A stretch of 64,000 bases of DNA from Pedobacter steynii. Its GTDB lineage: Bacteria; Bacteroidota; Bacteroidia; Sphingobacteriales; Sphingobacteriaceae. Shown here piece by piece: positions 51,604 to 59,554 of the stretch. Position numbers and translations under genes: made by a program. The first letter of the stretch is position 1. Every line of letters begins with the position of its first letter. The notes under the pieces are model-generated. The model was not told the origin of the DNA. It saw only the letters and a program-made list of their open reading frames with translations, and made no database searches. The stretch covers positions 515,951-579,950 of the forward strand of contig NZ_FNGY01000004.1 of NCBI RefSeq assembly GCF_900103665.1. Direction: 5' to 3'.

Positions 51604-54066
51604 TTAATTTTTTAACCTGTTGCTTTCTTCTGTAATCCCTGTACTCCGTTGTCTTGACTCTGGCACCGTACTTTTCCCCCATCGATAAGTTAAGGTCAGC
51701 CTGGCAATCTGGCTCTCCGACTTCTGGGTAAAATTGATGTTCATATTTTGGTAAGTGGTGGATACACGATCCCTCCGGCTATTAAACACATCATTTACGT
51801 TAACACTCAGCTGTAATTTTTCGTTAAATGTTTTTTTCATTCCAACATTAAATACCGTTTGAGAACGCATTTTAAAAATGCCAAATGCAGCAGGTGTATT
51901 GTACTGCAGGGAACTTTCTGCCTGCAATGATTTATCAATAATAAAAGAACTGTTCATGAAATAAGAAGCCACTTTTTGGGTATTGTTTAAATGCCCTCCA
52001 TTTAGTTCCGACTTAATCATCACATACCCGGCCTGGATGTTATTCTGCATGCTCCACCATTTAGTCAGCTGAAATGGAATGAACAAGGACATGCCGACCA
52101 TTTGGTGACTATCAATATTTCTTTGAATTGCTACCGTTTTTTGTGTGGCGTCATCCTGTTCCGTAACCAGGGCCATGATATCCCTTGTTCGCAGGAAATA
52201 AATGGCTCCCGTTATTTTTCCTTTATAAGTATCAGAGAGTTCAAATGAGCTTGAATATTGCGGCTTTAAATAAGGATTCCCCTTGTTAAAAGTATACTCA
52301 TCCACGAAATTCAGAAACGGATTTAAAGAACCATAATTTGGTCTGTCAATCCTCCTGCTATAAGTAAATCCAAGTCTATGATTTTCCCCAAGGGATTGGG
52401 CAATGGCAAGACTGGGAAACAAATCGAAATAATTCCTTTTAACGACTTGGTTATTGGTGACAGAGTTCCCTTTGGAAACCGTTTGCTCCCCCCTCAGCCC
52501 GACCTGAATTTCCGTTTTCTTAAACGCTTTATTTACATTAACATAGGCAGCATTGATATTTTCATCATATAGAAAAAGATTGGTATAATCTACATCCGGC
52601 ACCCATACACTTTGTTGAAGCCTTGCCAATAGCAAATTGTTATCTGAACTCACAAAGCTTGATTTAAGACCTGCTTCCAGTTTTGAGGACTTGTTGATGG
52701 GCTGAGAATAATCCAGTTTGAAAGACCTGACATCAATCTTTGAAGTGGCAAAATTCATCACACTTGAAGGAGCTCTCGGGAGGAGATTTATCCTTGTATA
52801 CTTACTGTCGATGATCTCGTCATGATTGTGATAATAATGTGAATAATCGACATCGGCACTTAGTTCCTTTCCCTTTTTATCCAGAATACCTTTATAATTC
52901 AGATTGAATGAAGTATTCCAGGATTTCTCCTTATTGTTCCCCAGGAAATTCATGTCTTCACGCTGATCGAAATTATTTTCCCTTAGGGTATTGGTTTTGC
53001 TGGTAATCGTCTCCCGATTTGAATAACCAGTCATCAGAACGCCAATGGTATGGTTTTTATTGACAAAATAATCCAGCCCTACCCGATATAAATTATCCTT
53101 TTTACGCTGATCCAACCCTCCTGATTGGTTGAACCGGGTTATCGTATCCATGAAATTAACAATTCTGTTTAAGTCCAGCGTTCCCTTTGAGCCATTATTG
53201 ACATAATCATAATTACCGAAAAAATTAATACGGTTGTTTCTGTAATTCAAACTCGTTCCACCATTATACTTGGAAGTTTCACCGTACCCCGCCCCTGCCT
53301 GAACTACCCCGTTCCAGCCTTCTGCTTTATTTTTCTTTCGTTTTATATTGATGATCCCAGCTGTTCCGGCCGCGTCATAACGAGCGGATGGATTCGTGAT
53401 CAACTCAATACTTTCCACCTGATTACTTTGCATGTTACGCAGGATATTGGCAACATCAGCCGAACTCACATTCGTTGCCTTCCCATCCAGCATAATTAAT
53501 ACATTTGGTTTACCACGCATGGAGATATTCCCGTCACGATCTACACTTACCGAAGGCGCCTTTTCCAATAGCTCCAAAACCGTATTCCCCTCTGCAAGAA
53601 CGCTTGATTCCACATTCATCACGAGCCGATCGATTTTACGTTCAATGAGGTTCTTCTGACCAACAATACTGATTTCTTTCAGGCTCCTGCTGTCCATTTT
53701 TAACTGGAATTGTTCAACAGCGATCTGGCTCCTACTTTCCGTCAACTGAAATGACTTGCTGAACATGGTGCTGTATCCCATCATTTTAGAGGATATGATG
53801 TAATTTCCAAACGCGATATCCTCAAATAAATACTTCCCAAGGCTGTCCGTTATTGCTGCCTTAACGAGCACAGAGTCTGCATGATTTAACAGGCTGATCA
53901 CCGTTCCGGGAACAGGCTTGAGGGTTTCGTCAATGACCAGCCCAGAGATGACTGATTTAGGCCTAACGTTACTTTGACTATGTGCATCTTTTGCAGCCAG
54001 CATCAGGTAAAACAGGAATATAGGAATGGCTAAGCAACATTGACGCTTCATCTTCTTGATTTTCAT
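51604..54066 (-). CDS. Outer-membrane beta-barrel receptor (TonB-dependent-receptor-like) in the NRPS cluster
   Basis: 820 aa from ATG at 54066 (MKIKKMKRQCCL); Mets at 54075 and 54051 are also possible. After a signal peptide comes a carboxypeptidase-regulatory-like domain (VISGLVIDETLKPVPGTVISLL), a plug (LELLEKAPSVSVDRDGNISMRGKPNVLIMLDGK and QVESIELITNPSARYDAAGTAGIINI) and a barrel ending in LTYRWGKS. This is the outer-membrane beta-barrel family related to TonB receptors but without a SusD partner. Inside the NRPS operon it may take up or recognise the product, or a metal complex of it. Direction of transport is not shown. Confidence 0.85.
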   Translation of the reverse strand: MKIKKMKRQCCLAIPIFLFYLMLAAKDAHSQSNVRPKSVISGLVIDETLKPVPGTVISLLNHADSVLVKAAITDSLGKYLFEDIAFGNYIISSKMMGYSTMFSKSFQLTESRSQIAVEQFQLKMDSRSLKEISIVGQKNLIERKIDRLVMNVESSVLAEGNTVLELLEKAPSVSVDRDGNISMRGKPNVLIMLDGKATNVSSADVANILRNMQSNQVESIELITNPSARYDAAGTAGIINIKRKKNKAEGWNGVVQAGAGYGETSKYNGGTSLNYRNNRINFFGNYDYVNNGSKGTLDLNRIVNFMDTITRFNQSGGLDQRKKDNLYRVGLDYFVNKNHTIGVLMTGYSNRETITSKTNTLRENNFDQREDMNFLGNNKEKSWNTSFNLNYKGILDKKGKELSADVDYSHYYHNHDEIIDSKYTRINLLPRAPSSVMNFATSKIDVRSFKLDYSQPINKSSKLEAGLKSSFVSSDNNLLLARLQQSVWVPDVDYTNLFLYDENINAAYVNVNKAFKKTEIQVGLRGEQTVSKGNSVTNNQVVKRNYFDLFPSLAIAQSLGENHRLGFTYSRRIDRPNYGSLNPFLNFVDEYTFNKGNPYLKPQYSSSFELSDTYKGKITGAIYFLRTRDIMALVTEQDDATQKTVAIQRNIDSHQMVGMSLFIPFQLTKWWSMQNNIQAGYVMIKSELNGGHLNNTQKVASYFMNSSFIIDKSLQAESSLQYNTPAAFGIFKMRSQTVFNVGMKKTFNEKLQLSVNVNDVFNSRRDRVSTTYQNMNINFTQKSESQIARLTLTYRWGKSTVPESRQRSTGITEESNRLKN

Positions 54067-54109
54067 TAGGCACATAGTTTGGGATGATTAAGGGTATCTT
54101 CTTTTTTAG

Positions 54110-54814
54110 TTAATTATAAATTAGTTGCTCACGATCATATGCCTGATTGATAATCTCGGCAATCTCGTTGGGATAATCATGAATGAAAAAATGCCCCCCT
54201 TCGAATATTTTACTGTTAAATTTAGTTTTGGTGTAATTACCCCAGTTAGAAATTTCCTGATGATTTTCTTCCAAATCACCCATCATGCTATAAATAGGTG
54301 TAAGTACAGCAGCTTCTTCACTCGACACCCTGTTTTCTACGATTTCAAAGTCGGCCCTTAAAATAGGCAGGTAGAAATCTAATAAATCCTCACTCTCAAA
54401 CAATTCGTCCGGAGCACCGCCCAGCTTTTTTATTTCTTCTATAAAATCAGCATTGTTCATGAGGTACCTGGCCTGGTACCTCTTGGTATTGGGCCCGGTA
54501 TTGCCACTCACCAATAAGGATTTGGGTATTTTATTTTCCGCTTCGAGCATATGGGCGACCCTTAGCGCCAAAGATGCACCCATGCTATGCCCATAGAGCA
54601 TAAAATCATTACCGTTTAGCTTTTTGAAAATCTGCTGGTAAATATCCCCGGCAGCCTCGTCAAAATCCCGGATCAGCTCTTCCCGGATCCTCATTCCCCT
54701 GCCCGGCAATTCAACAGGAATGATTTCAAAATTATTTAATAATGGATATAAAAATTGAAAGGAGTAACAATTTCCCCCGGCAAAGTGTAATAAAAACAAC
54801 TGTATTTTCTTCAT
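54110..54814 (-). CDS. Type II thioesterase of the NRPS cluster
   Basis: 234 aa, the usual external thioesterase length. N-terminal LFLLHFAGGNCYSFQFLYPLL and VELPGRGMRI are family motifs. The triad is visible: Ser77 in LYGHSMGASLA, Asp180 in SMMGDLEEN and His208 in FEGGHFFIHDYP. Such enzymes clear misprimed acyl groups from carrier domains. It lies 14 bp after the dioxygenase gene, in the same operon. As no integrated thioesterase domain is seen in the visible NRPS part, a role in product release is also possible. Confidence 0.9.
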   Translation of the reverse strand: MKKIQLFLLHFAGGNCYSFQFLYPLLNNFEIIPVELPGRGMRIREELIRDFDEAAGDIYQQIFKKLNGNDFMLYGHSMGASLALRVAHMLEAENKIPKSLLVSGNTGPNTKRYQARYLMNNADFIEEIKKLGGAPDELFESEDLLDFYLPILRADFEIVENRVSSEEAAVLTPIYSMMGDLEENHQEISNWGNYTKTKFNSKIFEGGHFFIHDYPNEIAEIINQAYDREQLIYN

Positions 54815-54828
54815 CTTAAGAACAAATA

Positions 54829-55917
54829 TTAAACGGCTTTCATGATCTCCAGTTCTTCTGCTTTTTTCAGCACATTGATGTTCTTCAATGCAAAACCATT
54901 ATAACCATTAATTCGCTGAACGATTTCGTAGATGAAAAATGGCCGGTCACTAATTGGTTTTATAAATTTTTGAAATAAATAAGTATCATCTTCTTTATCA
55001 CAAAGGATATTCATACGTTGCAATTCATCGATATCGATGTCCTTAAAATCATCATTTTTCCGAAGCAGCTCATAATAAGACGGGGGGAAAGAAACAAAGT
55101 CAACATTGTTTTTCTCCAAAGATTTTGCCGTTTCAACCAAATTATCTGTACTGAAGGCAAGATGGTGAATACCAGGGCCAAATGCATCAATATTTTGCTG
55201 CACCTTTGATTTCATTTCATATCCATCAGGCTCGGCAATGACCAGCGTTAGCTTTTTATCGGCCGACTGATTGATGCTTAAGATCATTCCCGTTTTATTA
55301 TCAGCACCACGCTCAATGCTTTGAACCAGACTTGTACCCAACGCTTTGCTCAGATAGCTGGTCCAGTAATGGCTTTCGTTGATTCTCACTTCGGCAGCAA
55401 TATGATCAAACGATTTAAGCAGAGATTCGCCTCCTTTACCGGCTTTTAAACTGGCTTTATACCCAGGCTTGAATACACCTTCATAAGCAGTTCTGTCTAT
55501 AAAAACAAGCTCACTATGGTCATAAAGTTTTATTGCTGCTTCTTCCAGATATCCGGAATCATCATCCGTCTTTGTCGGGAATTTTATTGGAAAGGCACCA
55601 TTGCTGATGCTGTAATCAAAGGCTTCTTTTACCGAAGGAACACGTAAGGCAATTCGTTTTACACCACAGTAATTCTGAGCGATAAATGAAGAAATCTCAT
55701 TATATTCTGATTTATATGGCGGATAAGTTGAAGTTAAAACCAAGGTAATTTCATGGCTCCGTAAAACGTAAGAGGAGATTCCCGGGCTACCGGACTCAGG
55801 GTTCATTACCGCTAAAAGTTTAAAGCCGAGGGCCTGAATATGCCAGTAGGCCAAAACTTTTGCCATTGGCGTGTATATTTCAATATAGTCTATAGGATGT
55901 TCCTGTAAAATTTTCAT
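54829..55917 (-). CDS. 4-Hydroxymandelate synthase-like dioxygenase (HPPD superfamily)
   Basis: 362 aa, two vicinal-oxygen-chelate halves. Iron ligands: His172 (SFDHIAAEV), His252 (GPGIHHLAF) and Glu331 (FFIYEIVQR). Where 4-hydroxyphenylpyruvate dioxygenases carry a conserved PLNEP, this protein reads VIAEP (226-230), closer to the TLIEPD-like stretch I recall from hydroxymandelate synthases. The C-terminus has NGFALKNINVL rather than the HPPD-type GNFKALF. Hydroxymandelate synthase turns 4-hydroxyphenylpyruvate into 4-hydroxymandelate, the committed step to 4-hydroxyphenylglycine. HPPD remains the alternative, but no homogentisate-pathway gene is near. Confidence 0.72.
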   Translation of the reverse strand: MKILQEHPIDYIEIYTPMAKVLAYWHIQALGFKLLAVMNPESGSPGISSYVLRSHEITLVLTSTYPPYKSEYNEISSFIAQNYCGVKRIALRVPSVKEAFDYSISNGAFPIKFPTKTDDDSGYLEEAAIKLYDHSELVFIDRTAYEGVFKPGYKASLKAGKGGESLLKSFDHIAAEVRINESHYWTSYLSKALGTSLVQSIERGADNKTGMILSINQSADKKLTLVIAEPDGYEMKSKVQQNIDAFGPGIHHLAFSTDNLVETAKSLEKNNVDFVSFPPSYYELLRKNDDFKDIDIDELQRMNILCDKEDDTYLFQKFIKPISDRPFFIYEIVQRINGYNGFALKNINVLKKAEELEIMKAV

Positions 55918-55926
55918 ACTTAGGGA

Positions 55927-58008
55927 TTAATTAAGGTGATTTTCAACATTTAGCAGTTCATTATTCAGCATTATTCTCGACTTCAAAAACGAAGCAAGTT
56001 TTTCCACGCCTTTATCAATATCATCCAGCGACAGGTTGGAGAAGGTTAATCTCAAATCATTTTCCCCTCCTGACTTCAGGTAGAAATTTCTCATCGGACA
56101 GAAAATCACGTTAAAGTTGCTGGCGCTCTCATATACACTCTCATTGTTGATTAGGAAAGGGACCGTCATTTTTATAAAGAAGCCTCCATCAGGCTCATTC
56201 CAGTTGACTTCAGAAGCCCAGTCATTTTTATATGCCCTGATGTATTTATTCAATGATTTAATCATGTGATCCCGCTTCCGCTTATAGCTTTCAAATTTTG
56301 GTTTACTCCATTCGTTTAAGCTACAGTTTAAGTCCAGCAGTACGCCTCCAAGTATGGCCTGGTTAATTGTGGAAGTATTGTTTGTCAGTTGTGCTTTGAC
56401 TTTGGCCAGCTCATCAGATAAAGCAACAGTGATCCCCAATTCATTTTCAATCTTTTGATTTGCCCCTATTATCCCTAGCCTTAAACCCGGAAACAGAGAT
56501 TTGGAGAAAGAACCCACGTAAATCACCCGGTTATTGAGGTCCAATGATTTTAAGGTTGGGTTTTTCTTCTGAGCATAAGTAAAACTGTTATAAACACTAT
56601 CCTCAATAATTAAGAAATTATATTGTTGCGCCATTTCCAGCAACAACAGACGATTGCCAATTGGCATACAGGTTCCCGAGGGGTTTTGATAATCCGGAAT
56701 GACATAAACCAGTTTAACCTGTTTACCCTGACCATTCAGTTCGATCAGTTTACTTCTCAGCTCCTTTAAATCAATTCCGTCATCATCAATTTTTATTCCG
56801 GCGATGTTATAGTCAAAGACTTTTGCAAAAGAACTCACGCCGATATAACTGGGATCCTCCACCAAAATCACATCATTACTCCGATTGCATATCGTGGAAA
56901 TAATGATAGAAAATGCTTCCTGAGCACCAACAGTAATGAGGATATCTTCCGTATTTAAAACAATGTTCTCGTCGTTCTTCAGGTATTCCACTATGACATC
57001 ACTGATGATACCTTTTGTTTTATTGTATTGCCCGATACCATTGACTACGCTCTTTCTGCTTCTCCCCGTCCTGGACATGAGGTGAGTTACATAGACTTCA
57101 AACTTTGATATGTTGCTCTCGATTTCAAAAAAATCTTCATCCGGCTGACCGGCAACAAATGAGATTGCGTTTGGGAATTTATATTGTACATCATTCAAAA
57201 ACCCGATCACATTGTTAAAATTTATACCAATGTTTTTATTTAAGGAGTAGTTCCTTAGCATGCAATCGGCATAAGGTAAAGAGAGGTGTTCGATGAGTTT
57301 CATCTCCAGGGTATCGAGACAATTGAAGAGCTCGTCAAAGGAGTTGATCACAAAATATTCCTTCTGCAGGCTATATGGACTAAATTCCGTGGCAAAGATC
57401 AAATCAATATCAAAGGCATGTTTAGGAATATTGACATCATTCATGTTCAGAATCTCCTCCGATGAGGTGATAATCGCACCACCATAAGGCTTCCGCTCCC
57501 CATCTTCAAGAATGATCCCCATTTCATAGGTAAACCAGTAAAGTCTCCCCAATAAACTAATGGCCCTATCGTTATTTGCATACTTTAAGGCAATGGTACA
57601 ATAAGCCGTTAGAAATTTGATAAACTTTTCATTGGTCAACATAGGGATATGACCACAGATGTCATGGAAAATATCCGGCTGTTCACTGAATTCCAGTTCA
57701 TGAGGTTTCCTGATAGAAATGGTTACAGGATATTTTTTGTTAATGAGCATATAAAAGAAATCCTTCGTAGGGATTAACCCGTTAACACCCACCAGCGACC
57801 AGCCTGATAAGGACTCCAGTTTAGCGCTGATAGACTCCAGATTTACAATCTGATTTTCATCTAAATTTAGTTTTAAATAACCTTCGAGATATTCTTTTGA
57901 AATTTTCTGACTACAGAGCGCTTTATGTCTGTCTATAAGTAATCCCCATGTTCCATGATCCTCGCTTAAGTAGGTTTTGTAATCTTGATAAACAATTTGA
58001 TTTTCCAT
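55927..58008 (-). CDS. Phenylalanine hydroxylase-aminotransferase fusion (Hpg pathway)
   Basis: 693 aa in two domains. Residues 1 to ~250 are an aromatic amino-acid hydroxylase with iron ligands His115 and His120 (DIFHDICGHIPML) and Glu162 (YWFTYEMGI), of bacterial PheH length. Residues ~270-680 are a fold-type I PLP aminotransferase: ISFVAGQPDEDFFE, VGAQEAF, Asn443 in YQNPSGT, Asp470 in IIEDSVY and PLP-Lys503 in VGSFSKSLFPGLRLG. It resembles hydroxyphenylglycine aminotransferase (HpgT) and MocR-type domains but has no DNA-binding part. It would turn Phe into Tyr and shuttle the amino group between Tyr and 4-hydroxyphenylglyoxylate. Regioselectivity (para or meta) cannot be read from the sequence. 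Confidence 0.82.
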   Translation of the reverse strand: MENQIVYQDYKTYLSEDHGTWGLLIDRHKALCSQKISKEYLEGYLKLNLDENQIVNLESISAKLESLSGWSLVGVNGLIPTKDFFYMLINKKYPVTISIRKPHELEFSEQPDIFHDICGHIPMLTNEKFIKFLTAYCTIALKYANNDRAISLLGRLYWFTYEMGIILEDGERKPYGGAIITSSEEILNMNDVNIPKHAFDIDLIFATEFSPYSLQKEYFVINSFDELFNCLDTLEMKLIEHLSLPYADCMLRNYSLNKNIGINFNNVIGFLNDVQYKFPNAISFVAGQPDEDFFEIESNISKFEVYVTHLMSRTGRSRKSVVNGIGQYNKTKGIISDVIVEYLKNDENIVLNTEDILITVGAQEAFSIIISTICNRSNDVILVEDPSYIGVSSFAKVFDYNIAGIKIDDDGIDLKELRSKLIELNGQGKQVKLVYVIPDYQNPSGTCMPIGNRLLLLEMAQQYNFLIIEDSVYNSFTYAQKKNPTLKSLDLNNRVIYVGSFSKSLFPGLRLGIIGANQKIENELGITVALSDELAKVKAQLTNNTSTINQAILGGVLLDLNCSLNEWSKPKFESYKRKRDHMIKSLNKYIRAYKNDWASEVNWNEPDGGFFIKMTVPFLINNESVYESASNFNVIFCPMRNFYLKSGGENDLRLTFSNLSLDDIDKGVEKLASFLKSRIMLNNELLNVENHLN

Positions 58009-58115
58009 TCGTTAATTTTACTACGGGTTATATTAATCTGACTAACTACATAAAATATTCATAAAAATTTCTACTACAGACAAATCTGAATTCGATCACC
58101 TATAGTTTACAATCT

Positions 58116-58140
58116 AACTTACCAAAAATATTTGTAAGTT
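58116..58140 (-). promoter_or_regulatory. Hairpin and candidate -7 box before the hydroxylase-aminotransferase fusion
   Basis: The 130-bp gap before the fusion gene contains an AACTTAC/GTAAGTT inverted repeat (outer ends 58116 and 58140). Its loop side reads TATTTTTG on the minus strand (58123-58130), an exact TAnnTTTG box. There is no U-tract for termination and no clear -33 element. It may be an internal promoter for the fusion, dioxygenase, thioesterase, receptor and hydroxylase genes. Confidence 0.35.
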
Positions 58141-59554
58141 AAAAAATTTTACCAGGATTCATAATTCCATTAGGATCAATAAGATTTTTAATGCTAATCA
58201 TTAAATTAAGCTCAGAATTCGACAATTGTAAGGGCAAAAATTCTTTTTGCAAAAACCCAATACCATGTTCTCCTGAAATGACACCTCCCTTACTAATGGC
58301 GAAACGATAAATCCTGGTTAAAACTTCATTTAAAATCAGCGGGTCGACCAACCCTGATTTTTTGTCAAAAACTAAATTCGTATGCAAGTTTCCGTCGATC
58401 GCATGACCAAAGGAAATCACCTCAATATTACTTTCCATACAGATTTGTTCAACCCCCCACACATAATCACACAAGGCCGACACGGGTACACAGGCATCGA
58501 TATCGCGGTAATACTTATGATCCGCCGTTAATGCGTTGCCAATATTGACCCGAAGTTCAGCGATCGCTTTTTTCTCCGGCAGCGTCTCTGCGACCAGGAC
58601 ATCCCTCTCTGTATATTTTTCCAGTATGGCGGAGGTGGTTAGCAAGGAATGCTCCATTTCAGCATCACTCAATTCCTGTAAACTGATCAGTAGCTGGGCC
58701 TGAATATCCGGATCCGTAAGCGGTAATTTTTTCTCCATATAGGCGGTAGTGAGCTGAATTGCATTTAAAGAAATTAACTCTACACCTGAAGGAAAAACAC
58801 TGGAGCCTTTAATTTCCAGGATTGCATGGCAGGCATCTTCAAGGCTTTTAAACCCTGCCAGTAACATTACTTCTGATTTCGGTTTGGGCAACAACTGATA
58901 AACAATTTTGGTGACGATGCCAAGTATACCTTCACTTCCGACAAACAATTGAGTCAGGTTCAGCCCGGTCACATTTTTGGAAACATTCGCTCCTGTCCAG
59001 ATGATTTCCCCGGAAGGTAACACCACCTCCAGATTTAAAACATACCTTGATGTGGTTCCGTATTTACATGAATTTATACTACCTGAATTTTCAGCCACAT
59101 TTCCACCTATAAAAGAGCTGAAACTACTTGTGGGACGTATCGGGAAATAAAGGCCATGCTCCTCCACGGATTCGCATAAATCTGCAGTAATCACACCAGA
59201 CTCAGCGAGCACATAACTGTCTGTTTTATTGATTTCAATAATTTTATTTAAGCGTTCCAAAGAGAGGACAACGCCAGCCTCCAATGGCAATGCCCCACCT
59301 GTAACACCAGTCCCCCCACCCCTGGGCGTAATAGGTAAGGAATACTGATTGCACAACTGCACGATGTTTGAAATTTCCTGAGCAGAAGCCGGTTTGATCA
59401 GAATGTCAAAATTAAAGTTAAGGTTCAGCGTCTGATCCCTTTCATAGTGGTATAAATCATCAGGATCGGTCAACACATATTGATCTCCGGATATTTCCTT
59501 AAAAAGAGATACGATATGTGCTAAATCTATTTTTTCTTTTTGAATCATTTTCAT
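58139..59554 (-). CDS. GlcD-type FAD-linked oxidase, candidate hydroxymandelate oxidase/dehydrogenase
   Basis: 471 aa. The FAD-binding domain shows PITPRGGGTGVTGGALPLEAGVVLSLERLNKI and FIGGNVAENSGSINSCKYGTTSRYV. The FAD-oxidase C-terminal domain shows VISFGHAIDGNLHTNLVF and ISGEHGIGFLQKEFLP. Relatives oxidise D-lactate, glycolate, D-mandelate or other 2-hydroxyacids. The ATG directly abuts the NRPS stop codon, so it is translationally linked to the cluster. In this context 4-hydroxymandelate to 4-hydroxyphenylglyoxylate is the missing step. The known Hpg-pathway oxidase is an FMN enzyme of another family, so this would be a replacement. D-lactate dehydrogenase is the alternative. Confidence 0.8.
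   Translation of the reverse strand: MKMIQKEKIDLAHIVSLFKEISGDQYVLTDPDDLYHYERDQTLNLNFNFDILIKPASAQEISNIVQLCNQYSLPITPRGGGTGVTGGALPLEAGVVLSLERLNKIIEINKTDSYVLAESGVITADLCESVEEHGLYFPIRPTSSFSSFIGGNVAENSGSINSCKYGTTSRYVLNLEVVLPSGEIIWTGANVSKNVTGLNLTQLFVGSEGILGIVTKIVYQLLPKPKSEVMLLAGFKSLEDACHAILEIKGSSVFPSGVELISLNAIQLTTAYMEKKLPLTDPDIQAQLLISLQELSDAEMEHSLLTTSAILEKYTERDVLVAETLPEKKAIAELRVNIGNALTADHKYYRDIDACVPVSALCDYVWGVEQICMESNIEVISFGHAIDGNLHTNLVFDKKSGLVDPLILNEVLTRIYRFAISKGGVISGEHGIGFLQKEFLPLQLSNSELNLMISIKNLIDPNGIMNPGKIF

Noticed and set aside
54829..58008. Reading the hydroxylase and HPPD-like genes as an ordinary Phe/Tyr degradation pathway
   Set aside because: No homogentisate dioxygenase, maleylacetoacetate isomerase or fumarylacetoacetase is nearby; the genes lie within an NRPS operon, and the HPPD substrate-site motif is altered.
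58116..58140. Rho-independent terminator after the FAD oxidase gene
   Set aside because: The inverted repeat is clear, but in the transcribed direction AGATTGTA follows rather than a U-tract, so I list it only as a possible promoter/hairpin.
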